From NCBI RefSeq assembly GCF_029543155.1, contig NZ_JARQXA010000001.1:992001-1056000 (forward strand): DNA of 64,000 nt, given 5' to 3'. Positions 10,199 through 21,529 of this stretch are shown one piece after another; within the stretch, counting starts at the first letter, position 1; each line of letters opens with the position of its first letter. This DNA comes from Sphingomonas sp. HITSZ_GF (GTDB taxonomy: Bacteria > Pseudomonadota > Alphaproteobacteria > Sphingomonadales > Sphingomonadaceae). The notes beneath the pieces are model-generated. The model was not told the origin of the DNA. It did not search any database and saw only the letters and a list, made by a program, of their open reading frames with translations. A program made the translations under genes and the position numbers.

Positions 10199-10223
10199 GG
10201 GGCGGGCTTGATCCCCCCGCCCC
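10199..10223 (+). terminator. G+C-rich hairpin after the methyltransferase gene
   Basis: Perfect 8-base stem GGGGCGGG/CCCGCCCC with a 9-base loop, 12 bases after the stop codon. No T run follows, so it could be a weak terminator or an mRNA 3' stabiliser ahead of icd. Confidence 0.5.
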
Positions 10224-10271
10224 ATCCTCCTAGACGCTCGCCCAAACCTCCCTCAAAAGGAACAGCGAGCA

Positions 10272-11492
10272 ATGGCGAAGATCAAGGTTGTCACCCCCGT
10301 CGTGGAGATCGACGGCGACGAAATGACGCGGATCATCTGGCAGTGGATCCGCGAGCGCCTGATCAAGCCGTATCTCGACATCGATCTGAAGTACTACGAT
10401 CTCTCGGTCGAGAATCGCGACGCGACCGACGACCAGGTGACGATCGATTCCGCCAAGGCGATCCAGCAGTATGGCGTCGGCGTGAAGTGCGCGACGATCA
10501 CCCCGGACGAGGCCCGCGTCGAAGAGTTCAGCCTCAAGAAGATGTGGAAGTCGCCGAACGGCACGATCCGCAACATCCTGGGCGGCGTCGTGTTCCGCGA
10601 GCCGATCGTGATCAAGAACGTTCCCCGCCTGGTTCCGGGCTGGACCGACCCGATCGTCGTCGGACGCCATGCCTTTGGCGATCAGTATCGCGCGACCGAT
10701 TTCAAGGTGCCCGGCGCCGGCAAGCTCACGATGAAGTGGGTCGGCACCAATGGCGACGAGCTCGAGTACGAAGTGTTCGACTTCCCGAGCGCCGGCGTTG
10801 CCATGGGCATGTACAACCTCGACGAGTCGATCCGCGACTTCGCCAAGGCGAGCATGAACTACGCGCTCGATCGCGGCTGGCCGCTCTATCTCTCGACCAA
10901 GAACACGATCCTCAAGGCCTATGACGGCCGCTTCAAGGACCTGTTCCAGGAGACCTTCGACGCCGAGTTCGCGCAGAAGTTCAAGGATGCCGGCATCGTC
11001 TATGAGCACCGCCTGATCGACGACATGGTCGCCTCGGCGCTCAAGTGGTCGGGCAAGTTCGTCTGGGCCTGCAAGAACTATGACGGCGACGTCCAGTCGG
11101 ACACCGTCGCGCAGGGCTTCGGCTCGCTCGGCCTGATGACCTCGGTGCTGATGTCGCCGGACGGCAAGACGATCGAGGCGGAAGCCGCCCACGGCACCGT
11201 CACCCGCCACTATCGCATGCACCAGCAGGGCAAGGCGACTTCGACCAACCCGATCGCGTCGATCTTCGCCTGGACGCAGGGCCTGTCGTTCCGCGGCAAG
11301 TTCGACAACACGCCGGACGTCACCAAGTTCGCCGAGACGCTCGAGCAGGTCTGCATCGAGACCGTCGAGAGCGGCAAGATGACCAAGGATCTCGCGATCC
11401 TGATCGGTCCGGACCAGCCCTGGATGACCACCGAGCAGTTCTTCGAGGCGATCCGCGAGAACCTCGAAGCCAAGATGGCCGCCTGGGCCTGA
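10272..11492 (+). CDS. icd: NADP-dependent isocitrate dehydrogenase
   Basis: TCA-cycle enzyme converting isocitrate to 2-oxoglutarate and CO2 with NADP. The 406-residue protein is the homodimeric type II form shared by alphaproteobacteria and eukaryotes. The start [20 protein letters not shown], the substrate loop [13 protein letters not shown] near 95, and the NADP-binding [12 protein letters not shown] near 310 are clear. AAAAGGA lies ten bases before the ATG. It is monocistronic: a long hairpin follows at 11501-11531. Confidence 0.97.
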   Translation: MAKIKVVTPVVEIDGDEMTRIIWQWIRERLIKPYLDIDLKYYDLSVENRDATDDQVTIDSAKAIQQYGVGVKCATITPDEARVEEFSLKKMWKSPNGTIRNILGGVVFREPIVIKNVPRLVPGWTDPIVVGRHAFGDQYRATDFKVPGAGKLTMKWVGTNGDELEYEVFDFPSAGVAMGMYNLDESIRDFAKASMNYALDRGWPLYLSTKNTILKAYDGRFKDLFQETFDAEFAQKFKDAGIVYEHRLIDDMVASALKWSGKFVWACKNYDGDVQSDTVAQGFGSLGLMTSVLMSPDGKTIEAEAAHGTVTRHYRMHQQGKATSTNPIASIFAWTQGLSFRGKFDNTPDVTKFAETLEQVCIETVESGKMTKDLAILIGPDQPWMTTEQFFEAIRENLEAKMAAWA

Positions 11493-11500
11493 CGACCAAG

Positions 11501-11531
11501 ATCTGGCGGGCCCCGGTCGGGCCCGCCAGAT
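11501..11531. terminator. Bidirectional hairpin between icd and the UrcA gene
   Basis: Perfect 13-base stem ATCTGGCGGGCCC/GGGCCCGCCAGAT with a five-base loop. It lies between two convergent genes, eight bases after icd and ten bases after the other stop, so it can end both transcripts. Confidence 0.75.
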
Positions 11532-11541
11532 CCTCTCGGCG

Positions 11542-12072
11542 CTAGCCGGCGTCGTGGCCGGCGCCCGATGCGGCGATCCGCACCTCCCTCACCGGAAGCT
11601 GGTTGCGCAGTTCCGCACGGCAGGCGCCGGTATAGTCCCGCGCCCCATCCGCCCCGCATGTCTGCGCCACCGCAAGCGCCAGCCGCTTGCCGAACACGCG
11701 CCGGTCGCCGAGGCGGCCGAGATCGAGATCGGCGATCGGAACCCGCGCCCCGCGCATGCCGGCAGCCTCGCCCGCAGCGACATCGCGCTGCCCGCGCACG
11801 ACCTTGGAAATCCGGATTTCCATCCGCCGCGCAGTCTCCTTGCGGCAGCGCGCCGAGAAGCCATGCATATGCAGACTGGCCGGCGCATAGTCGCCGCACA
11901 CTGCGATGATCGCGTTGCTGACGCGCCGGTGCAGCGTCGCCACGTCATGCGCCTGGGTCAGGTCGAGATCGCCATAGGAGACGATTCTGGTCTTCGGCCC
12001 GTCCTGGTCGGCACGGGCGGGATTGGCTGCGGCCAGGCCGAGCAGCGCGATCGGGAAGATAACGAACTTCAT
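11542..12072 (-). CDS. Secreted UrcA family protein with two repeats
   Basis: 176-residue exported protein. Residues 1-21 form a signal peptide (MKFVIFPIALLGLAAANPARA). The mature part matches the UrcA pattern YGDLDLTQAHDVATLHRRV...VCG, and a second, weaker copy (IADLDLGRLGDRRVFGKRLALAVAQTCG) follows at about 117-150. Each copy ends at a cysteine. UrcA proteins are small periplasmic proteins of unknown function common in sphingomonads and Caulobacterales. The start is set by the signal peptide; the frame is open further upstream without merit. Confidence 0.8.
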   Translation of the reverse strand: MKFVIFPIALLGLAAANPARADQDGPKTRIVSYGDLDLTQAHDVATLHRRVSNAIIAVCGDYAPASLHMHGFSARCRKETARRMEIRISKVVRGQRDVAAGEAAGMRGARVPIADLDLGRLGDRRVFGKRLALAVAQTCGADGARDYTGACRAELRNQLPVREVRIAASGAGHDAG

Positions 12073-12618
12073 TGTCTTGCATCCTTTCGTTTCCGGGTTG
12101 CGACCCGGATCGCCATGCGCTGCGACAAGGCGCAGCATCCCCGACCGCGCCGAAGGGGCGCGGGGCTGGTGTCGTCCCGGCGGGGAGGATCACGACGGCT
12201 CGGAGGCGTTTTCCCGATTTTCGAGGCTCCGGGCCAGTTCAGGAACTGAACTATCCCGGTACAGAAACTGAAGCCGCACTCAGTCGCCAGCTGCCTCGTC
12301 GGTCGACCACCCGCCCTGATCCGAGCTGGAAGCTGGCTGACGTAGATTTCGGCACATTGCCCTTTTCATTCGCGCGCGCAGCATGTGGCGAAGGCGACTC
12401 GCCGGTGGGCGCGCCGAACGGCGCGGATTTCGGGAAACCCCACGGAAATTTCCCGGAAAAGCGCGGGCGCCAGCAATTGCGCCGTCGAAACGGTTCATCG
12501 TCCGCGGGGGCAGCTTGGGCTGGGAAATGACGCGGGCTTCATCTGGGGTTCATGTTTCGTCCCGCCAACCGGTGAAATCCCGTTGCAACGCACAACGCCG
12601 GATCGCCAGGAGTAGCCT
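12073..12618. other. Intergenic gap without a gene; one palindrome
   Basis: 546 bases between the divergent UrcA and ABC-transporter genes. I find no convincing ORF in any frame. A 17-base palindrome, AGTTCAG-GAA-CTGAACT, lies at 12236-12252 and could be an operator for either gene. The right end holds AGGAG at 12610-12614, the ribosome-binding site of the ABC gene. Confidence 0.5.
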
Positions 12619-14418
12619 TTGCCGTTTCTTGCCAGCCCGTTGCGTTTCCTTCTTCACTATGTCGCGGTTCGCCCGCTTGGCTTCCTGCTGCTCGCGCTGC
12701 TCGTGATCGCCCAGGCATCGAGTTCCGTCGGTGTCCAATATGCGATGAAGCTGCTGATCGACGCGATGACCGTGCCGGGAAGCGTGCTTGCCCAGGTCCA
12801 GGTCGCGCTGCTGGCATTTATCGGCCTGGTCGCGCTCGAAAGCTTGTTGCTGCGCGGCGCCGCGGCGCTGCTCTGCCGCCTTTCGGTGGCATCGGGCGTA
12901 CGCATCCGGCTCGACATGTTCGATTACCTCACCGGCCACCAGCTCTCCTTCTTCCAGAACCAGCGCGCGGGTTCGCTCGGGCACCGCGTCGGCGCGCTCA
13001 CCGGCTCGTTCAACGCGCTGATCCACCGCTTCCTCATGGAAATCGCGCCGCCGCTGATCGCCTTCGGCGGCGCGCTGATCATCTTCCTGACGATAGACGT
13101 CGCCATGTCCGCGCTGCTCGCGATCGTCTTCGTACTGACAAGCGTCGTGCTGGTCGCGCTCGGCCTGCGTGGCGATTCGCATCACAAGGAATTCGCCCGC
13201 CAGGCCGGCAATTCGGGCGGCGAGCTGGTCGACGTGATCGGTAATATCTGGGCGGTGAAGGCCTTTGCGGCGCGCCGGCAGGAAAGCGATCGCCTGCGCG
13301 CCCTGTTCGAGATCGAGGCGACCGCCCAGCGGCGCGGCTGGTTCTTCGTCGAACGGATCCGTGCGTTCCACGATATCGCGCTGGTCGTGCTCGTCGGCGG
13401 CACCTTGTTCTGGGCGATCAGCCGCTGGGCGGCGGGCGCGATCACCGTCGGCGACGTGGTGGTGGTGAGCGCGATGACCTTCCGCATGCTCAACGGCTCG
13501 CGCGACATGGCGATGGCGCTGATCGATACCAGCCAGCAGTTCAGCTACCTCGGCGAGACGCTGGAAGTGATCGGCGTGCCGCACACGCTGCGCGACGCGC
13601 CCGGCGCCGGCGCGCTTCAGGTGGATCGCGGGACGCTGCGGCTCGAGGAAGTCACCTTCGGCTATGATCCGCACCGCCCGGTGCTCCACGACGTCTCGAT
13701 CGACATCCCTGCCGGGCAGAAGGTCGGCATCGTCGGCCCCTCCGGCGCGGGCAAGTCGACCATTCTCCAGCTCGTTCAGCGGCTCTACGATGCCCAGGCC
13801 GGGCGGCTGCTGATCGATGGCCAGGCGATCGACGGCGTGACGCAGGAAAGCCTGCACGCGGCGCTGGCGGTGGTGCCGCAGGAAGTGCTGCTGTTCCATC
13901 GCTCGATCCTCGAGAATATCCGCTTCGCCCGCCCCGATGCCAGCGATGCCGAAGTGCTCCGCGCGGCGACCGCGGCACGGTGCGACGAGTTCATCCGCGA
14001 GATGCCGCAGGGCTATCTCAGCATCGTCGGCGAGCGCGGTACGAATCTCTCCGGCGGCCAACGCCAACGCATCGGCATCGCGCGGGCGTTCCTGAAGGAT
14101 TCGAAAATCGTCCTGCTCGACGAGGCGACCTCGGCGCTCGACACCGGATCGGAGCTGGCGGTTCAGGAAGGGCTCGACGCGCTGATGGCCGATCGCACCG
14201 TGCTGGCAGTAGCGCATCGCCTGTCGACGGTGGTGACCTTCGATCGCATCCTGGTGGTCGAGGATGGCCGGATCGTCGAGGACGGCGCCCCGCACCAGTT
14301 GCTGCGCGACGGCGGCGCCTTCCGCCGGCTCTGGGCGCTCCAGGCCGAAGGCATGGAGCAGTCGCTCGCCGGTGCGCTGCGCCCCGCCAAGCCAACATTG
14401 GTGCGCGCCGCGCGCTAA
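12619..14418 (+). CDS. ABC transporter, fused permease and ATPase (type IV exporter)
   Basis: 599-residue half-transporter with six membrane segments in residues 1-300 and a nucleotide-binding domain after 340. Walker A GPSGAGKST is at 373-381, the signature is LSGGQRQRIGIARA, and Walker B is IVLLDEATSALD. It would work as a homodimer or with a partner. The substrate is unknown: the fold covers lipid, drug and peptide exporters. The start is a TTG, chosen because AGGAG lies six bases upstream and the protein begins there with family-like MPFLASPLRFLLHYVAVRPL. It stands alone, without adaptor or outer-membrane genes. Confidence 0.88.
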   Translation: MPFLASPLRFLLHYVAVRPLGFLLLALLVIAQASSSVGVQYAMKLLIDAMTVPGSVLAQVQVALLAFIGLVALESLLLRGAAALLCRLSVASGVRIRLDMFDYLTGHQLSFFQNQRAGSLGHRVGALTGSFNALIHRFLMEIAPPLIAFGGALIIFLTIDVAMSALLAIVFVLTSVVLVALGLRGDSHHKEFARQAGNSGGELVDVIGNIWAVKAFAARRQESDRLRALFEIEATAQRRGWFFVERIRAFHDIALVVLVGGTLFWAISRWAAGAITVGDVVVVSAMTFRMLNGSRDMAMALIDTSQQFSYLGETLEVIGVPHTLRDAPGAGALQVDRGTLRLEEVTFGYDPHRPVLHDVSIDIPAGQKVGIVGPSGAGKSTILQLVQRLYDAQAGRLLIDGQAIDGVTQESLHAALAVVPQEVLLFHRSILENIRFARPDASDAEVLRAATAARCDEFIREMPQGYLSIVGERGTNLSGGQRQRIGIARAFLKDSKIVLLDEATSALDTGSELAVQEGLDALMADRTVLAVAHRLSTVVTFDRILVVEDGRIVEDGAPHQLLRDGGAFRRLWALQAEGMEQSLAGALRPAKPTLVRAAR

Positions 14419-14578
14419 ATCGCCGATTTCCTGTCCAATCGTGGCCCCCTGGCCTTGCAATGTCGGATTGCACCTGCATTTCTGGTGCAAACCACCCCCG
14501 GTCGCACCGAAATGCGCTTCGGGGGCAATCAGGGGGATTTGAAATTCACTTCGCACCCGTTCGCGGCGAACCAAAATC

Positions 14579-16381
14579 ATGCTGAACCTGGGCAATAGCG
14601 GCCTCAGCGATACGCTGGTCATCCTTGGCGCCGCCGGACTGGTGATCCCGGCGTTCGCGCGCTTCCGGATCAGCCCGGTCATCGGGTTCATCCTCGTCGG
14701 CGCGCTGGTCGGCCCGTTCGGGCTCGGCAGCCTGGTGCCGCGCAATCCCTGGCTCTACCACGTCACCATCTCCGACGCGCACGCGATCGAGCCCTTCGCC
14801 GAATTCGGCATCATCCTGCTGCTGTTCTCGATCGGGCTGGAGCTTTCGTTCAAGCGCCTGTGGACGATGCGCACGCTCGTCTTCGGCGTCGGCGCGGCGG
14901 AACTGCTCGGCTCGGGCCTGATCCTCGGTGCCGTGCTCTACCTCACCGGGCTCAGCACCGGCGGCGCGATCGGGCTCGGCCTCGCGCTGGCGCTGTCTTC
15001 CACCGCAATCGTGCTGCCGATCGCCGGCACCACCAGCGCAGTCGGCCGCTCGGCCTTCGCGATGCTGCTGTTCGAGGACCTCGCGCTCGTCCCGATCATC
15101 TTCCTGCTCGGCGCGCTCGCGCCGGCAGCGGGCGGCGAAGCGGGCTGGATCAAGCTCGCCCAGACGCTCGGTTTCGGCATCGTCACCGTCGGCATCCTGT
15201 TCGTCGGCGGCCGCATCCTGCTGCCGCGCATGTTCGCCCAGGCCGCGCGCACCAAGAGCCCCGAGCTGTTCCTCGCCGCCAGCCTGCTCGTGGTGATCGT
15301 CGCCAGCCTCGCCACCACCGCGGCCGGCCTGTCGCCGATCGTCGGCGCGCTGATCGCCGGCCTGCTCATCGCCGAGACCGAGTATCACGGCGAAGTCGAA
15401 GCGATCACCGCGCCGTTCAAGGGCCTGGCGCTCGGTGTGTTCCTGATCACCGTCGGCATGCGGCTCGACCTCAACTTCATCGTCCACAACTGGGCGCCGC
15501 TGCTCGGCGCCTCGCTGCTGGTGATGCTCGTGAAGGCAGCGGTGACCACCGGGCTGCTCAAGCTGTCGGGCGCGCGCACCGGCACGGCGGCAGAGGCCGG
15601 CGTGCTGATGGCCAGCCCTTCGGAGACCACGCTGATCGTGCTCGGGGTCGCGGGCGCGGCGGGGCTGATCAGCCCGAGCACCTCGGCCTTCTGGACCACG
15701 GTCACCGCGATCGGCCTCACCGCCACGCCGTTGCTCGCCAAGGCCGGCAGCGCCGCCGCCAAGCTGATCGAGCGCGCCAAGGCCGAGGACGCGCCCGATC
15801 CCGCGCTCGACGAGGTGCAGAACGGCACGGTGGTGATCGGCTTCGGCCGCGTCGGCCGCACCGTGGCGGACATGCTCCGCCGCCACAACCTGCCCTATAT
15901 CGGCGTCGACGCCGATATCGACAACGTCAACGCCGCCCGCCGTGGCGGCTACAACGTGCTGTTCGGCGACGTCACCCGCTCCGAGCTGGTCGACAAGCTC
16001 AACCTCGGCCACGCCAAGGCGCTGGTGCTGACGATGGACGATCCCGTCCTCACCGTGCGGCTCACCAAGCGCGTGCGCGGCTGGGTGCCGCACCTCCCGA
16101 TCATCGCCCGCGCCCGCGATACCGCTCATGCCGCCGAACTCTACCGTGCCGGCGCCAGCGAGGCGGTGCCCGAGGCGCTCGAGAGCTCGCTCCAGCTCTC
16201 CGAAGTGGTGCTGGTCGACCTCGGCCTGGCGGTAGGCCCGGTGATCGCCTCGATCCACGAGAAGCGCGACGAGATGCGCAAGAAGATCAAGGACGTCGCC
16301 GGCATGGAGCGCGAGCCGCGCTTCCGCCGCGTGCGCATCGACAAGGGCGGGGTCGAGGAGATCGAGGATGCACCGGCCTGA
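14579..16381 (+). CDS. Cation/proton antiporter with RCK (TrkA-N) domain, KefB/KefC-like
   Basis: 600-residue CPA2-type antiporter. Residues 1-400 hold about 12 membrane segments, including FAEFGIILLLFSIGLELSF and LALALSSTAIVLPI. Residues 415-530 form a Rossmann RCK domain beginning NGTVVIGFGRVGRTVADML, which binds nucleotides or glutathione adducts in KefC. A short charged tail follows. The transported ion is probably K+ or Na+ against H+. No KefF/KefG accessory gene lies near. The 160-base gap before it holds a small hairpin (TTGCACC/GGTGCAA) but no gene. Confidence 0.85.
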   Translation: MLNLGNSGLSDTLVILGAAGLVIPAFARFRISPVIGFILVGALVGPFGLGSLVPRNPWLYHVTISDAHAIEPFAEFGIILLLFSIGLELSFKRLWTMRTLVFGVGAAELLGSGLILGAVLYLTGLSTGGAIGLGLALALSSTAIVLPIAGTTSAVGRSAFAMLLFEDLALVPIIFLLGALAPAAGGEAGWIKLAQTLGFGIVTVGILFVGGRILLPRMFAQAARTKSPELFLAASLLVVIVASLATTAAGLSPIVGALIAGLLIAETEYHGEVEAITAPFKGLALGVFLITVGMRLDLNFIVHNWAPLLGASLLVMLVKAAVTTGLLKLSGARTGTAAEAGVLMASPSETTLIVLGVAGAAGLISPSTSAFWTTVTAIGLTATPLLAKAGSAAAKLIERAKAEDAPDPALDEVQNGTVVIGFGRVGRTVADMLRRHNLPYIGVDADIDNVNAARRGGYNVLFGDVTRSELVDKLNLGHAKALVLTMDDPVLTVRLTKRVRGWVPHLPIIARARDTAHAAELYRAGASEAVPEALESSLQLSEVVLVDLGLAVGPVIASIHEKRDEMRKKIKDVAGMEREPRFRRVRIDKGGVEEIEDAPA

Positions 16382-16450
16382 CGCCGATTGCGCTTGCCCG
16401 CGCCTCGGCCACGGCGCATCTCTTGGCCAGGAGTTTTCGGGAGTAATGCC

Positions 16451-16966
16451 ATGTTGTTGAGCCTGCTGATCCTGGCCGCCGCCACGCCCGCGCCGCAGAG
16501 CGCCGATCCGCTCGCCCCGGCGCGCAGCGGCCAATATCAGTGCGTGGTGCCCAACCAGGAGAAGAAGACCTGCCTCGGCACCACCAGCTACAAGGTCAGC
16601 GGCGACAGCTATGAATCGACCACGCAGCTGTTCCTCGCGCCCACGCCGCTGGTGACGATGGAGATCCACACCACGGGCGTGGTGAAGAACGGCCAGGTCT
16701 GCGAGACGGTGAAGCTCTCCGATTTCCAGGCGGGCACCGTCTTCCTCAACGGCCAGCCCGCCGACGCGGCAACCTCCGAAGCCGTGAAGAGCCAGATGAC
16801 CGCCGCGGTCAGCGCGCTCGACGGCAAGGCCGCCTGCTCTGCGATCAAGCCCGATGCGGACGGGCTGCTGCTCAACGAAGTGTCGATCGACGGCACCGTG
16901 CGCGCCGATCTCAGCCAGAAGTTCGTCTGGGTGAGCGCGAAGGACGGCTACAAGCTCGGAATGTGA
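16451..16966 (+). CDS. Secreted protein of unknown function, tandem paralogue 1
   Basis: 171 residues. A short signal peptide MLLSLLILAAATPAPQSADP leads to a mature domain with paired cysteines (QCVVPN...KTCLG, GQVCETV, ACSAIKPDADGLLLNEVSIDG). GGGAG lies eight bases before this ATG. It is clearly related to the following gene in length, cysteine positions and the motif D(A/G)DGL-x5-IDG-x-VR-x-DL. I do not recognise a named family. The stop overlaps the next start, so the pair is coupled. Confidence 0.75.
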   Translation: MLLSLLILAAATPAPQSADPLAPARSGQYQCVVPNQEKKTCLGTTSYKVSGDSYESTTQLFLAPTPLVTMEIHTTGVVKNGQVCETVKLSDFQAGTVFLNGQPADAATSEAVKSQMTAAVSALDGKAACSAIKPDADGLLLNEVSIDGTVRADLSQKFVWVSAKDGYKLGM

Positions 16967-17490
16967 TGATGATCGCCACGCTGCTCCTGCTCGCCGCCCC
17001 CGCCCTTCCCGGCGCGCCGCTGCCCGCCGATGCGCTCGATCCCGCGCGCGCCGGCAAGATCCGCTGCGTCACGCCCGACACCCAGGCGCGCACCTGCGCC
17101 ACGATGGTCCGCTATTCGGTGCATGCCGATGGCCGGTTCGACGCGGTGGTGACCGGCGTCGTCGCCACCGAGCCGACGATCCTGCTCGAATATCAGACCA
17201 TGGGGCAGATCGAGGACGGCGCCGTCTGCTCGACGATCCGCCCGGTCGACTTCACCTCGGGCAAGCTCACCAAGGACGGTGCCGCGCTCGCGCCCGCAGT
17301 GGAGACCGCCGTGCGCCAGCGGCTGATGCTCGCGCTCCAGCCACTCGCCGGGCGCAAGCGCTGCTACCGCGACCGCCCCGATGGCGACGGCCTCGTGTCC
17401 GACATCATCATCGACGGCCAGGTGCGCGGCGACCTGAACCAGCGCGCGATCTGGGTCTCGCCCGAGGACGGCTGGGCACCGGGGATGTGA
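16966..17490 (+). CDS. Secreted protein of unknown function, tandem paralogue 2
   Basis: 174 residues, starting at the ATG that overlaps the previous TGA (TGATG). A GTG three bases earlier is also possible. The signal peptide MMIATLLLLAAPALPGAPLP is followed by LDPARAGKIRCVTPDTQART, the same opening as paralogue 1 (LAPARSGQYQCVVPN). Both end in (V)WVS-x-(K/E)DG-x-x-(L/P)GM. The pair looks like a tandem duplication that has diverged. Function unknown; likely periplasmic. Confidence 0.72.
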   Translation: MMIATLLLLAAPALPGAPLPADALDPARAGKIRCVTPDTQARTCATMVRYSVHADGRFDAVVTGVVATEPTILLEYQTMGQIEDGAVCSTIRPVDFTSGKLTKDGAALAPAVETAVRQRLMLALQPLAGRKRCYRDRPDGDGLVSDIIIDGQVRGDLNQRAIWVSPEDGWAPGM

Positions 17491-17540
17491 TCGCCGCGCG
17501 GAAGACGCGGCCGGCACGTTAGAGAGCATCTCTGAAACCG

Positions 17541-17680
17541 CTGTTCCCCGGCGAAAGCCGGTGCCCAGGGTTTCTCTGACGTCTTGCTCTGTTACCCTGG
17601 GCCCCGGCTTTCGCCGGGGAACAGGAAGGACCTGGAGAAACGGAAAAGCTCTCCCTCCCCCCGGCAAGCCGGGGAGGAAT
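17541..17680. repeat. REP-like inverted repeat doublet plus hairpin after alaS
   Basis: Arms 17541-17570 and 17594-17623 are reverse complements over 30 bases with one mismatch; each also contains the small palindrome CCCCGGCGAAAGCCGG. A further hairpin, CTCCCCCCGGC/GCCGGGGAG, at about 17655-17675 lies directly after the alaS stop and could end alaS transcription. The whole gap between two convergent genes is filled by these structures. Confidence 0.82.
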
Positions 17681-17685
17681 ATCAT

Positions 17686-20331
<2,646 letters not shown>

Positions 20332-20517
20332 AGGCGCGACTTAGTTGCGGACCGCGCTTTGCTCAAGCGAAACACTTCGATCAGGGTGATTGGCGAAACA
20401 GGTGTGGCGTGCGCGCCATCCTCGCGTACCCAGCAGCACCATTTCGGAAGCATCCTATGTTGATGCGTTCACAACCGTCGCCGATGCACGATCAATTCGG
20501 AGGGGGATAACCGCCAC

Positions 20518-21297
20518 ATGGAAATATCAAGCTCGGCCTTTAGCGGCCGCACCAGCGCCGTGCCGCCGCTCGCTGCTTCATTTCATATCGAAGCGTGCCC
20601 TCCGGAGCCACAGGACGAAACCGATCCCATGGCTGTCGAGCCACTGGAATCCATAGCTGGCCTCACCTGTGTTATCGAATATGCGGGAGCTCATCGCCTG
20701 ATTTCTTGTCGCCGCTTCAAGACCCGCGGCGAATTCAGCTATGTCGGCGCGATCTGCCTCGCGGCTTCAGGCTATCGCGAGTTCAGAACTGACCGCATAG
20801 GCTATGTATTTGATCCGCAATCAGGCGAAGTCCTTGGTGAGCAGGGCTATTTCAGCCGCTTCTCTGTCGATGAAAGCCATGAAGCACGCCCCACCTGGGG
20901 ATTGGCACCCAGCCGGCGCGTGACACTCGTCGCGGGCCTAAATATCCTCGCCTTCATGGCGCGCTGCGATGGCCAATGGCATCCATTGGAAACGAAACCT
21001 GTCGAGGACTTCATATGCTCGCTGTGGCTTCGCCGGGAATGGGAAGGCGAACCTCCACTGGAAGAAATCCTCGCACACGCACAGCGCCTGTCACCAGACT
21101 CCGGCACCTTCTTCAAGGGCGTTGAGAATTACGCTCGTAGCCGGACCCGCTCGAAAATACTCCGCAAAGCGGTTTCAGATCTGATCGCAGCCGATGGCGT
21201 CGTCTGCGATGAAGAGTTTGATTGGGGCCGCCAGTTCTCTGAATATCTTACCGAACGCGCCCGTCACGAAGGCGTCGACCTCGATCCCATCTTCTGA
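20518..21297 (+). CDS. WYL-like and TerB-like domain protein
   Basis: 259 residues. Residues 48-110 resemble a WYL domain, a ligand-sensing SH3-like fold (CVIEYAGAHRLISCRRF, then YREFRTDRIGYVFD). The C-terminal part resembles TerB: GLNILAFMARCDGQWHPLET and later AVSDLIAADGVVCDEEFD, the helical acid-rich fold seen in tellurite and stress proteins. GGAGGGGG lies about 11 bases before the ATG. Its codon use is less G+C-biased than its neighbours, so it may be acquired. It stands alone between alaS and the M24 peptidase. The function is not known; both domain calls are by eye. Confidence 0.6.
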   Translation: MEISSSAFSGRTSAVPPLAASFHIEACPPEPQDETDPMAVEPLESIAGLTCVIEYAGAHRLISCRRFKTRGEFSYVGAICLAASGYREFRTDRIGYVFDPQSGEVLGEQGYFSRFSVDESHEARPTWGLAPSRRVTLVAGLNILAFMARCDGQWHPLETKPVEDFICSLWLRREWEGEPPLEEILAHAQRLSPDSGTFFKGVENYARSRTRSKILRKAVSDLIAADGVVCDEEFDWGRQFSEYLTERARHEGVDLDPIF

Positions 21298-21529
21298 CGC
21301 CCGTAGTAAAGACGTTGCAATGTAGGATTTCACCTGCTTGGCCCATCCGGCTGGCACGACTCAGGCCGCTCTTTGACCCTGTAGGAAAGATAGGATCGCA
21401 TCCGCGCAAGGATGTTGCGAGATGCGGCCCGTTTGCGAGAACAGTGTCAACTTAAGCAGCCGCAAAACCGAGCTTTGGCGTGTACTTCATGTCCTTTGCC
21501 CCACCCGGCACTCTCGCCGCGTAGGAAGC

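Noticed and set aside
12548..12562. Possible LexA box before the ABC transporter gene
   Set aside because: It reads GTTC-N7-GTCC with one mismatch in a fixed position, unlike the exact boxes at recA and 6.1 kb.
12550..16669. Two minus-strand frames of about 700 codons across the ABC transporter and antiporter genes
   Set aside because: Composition is that of antisense high-G+C frames, while the plus strand carries complete, motif-bearing genes.
17594..17680. Structured RNA or riboswitch after alaS
   Set aside because: The folding is fully explained by the repeat arms and a terminator-like hairpin; no known riboswitch core is seen.
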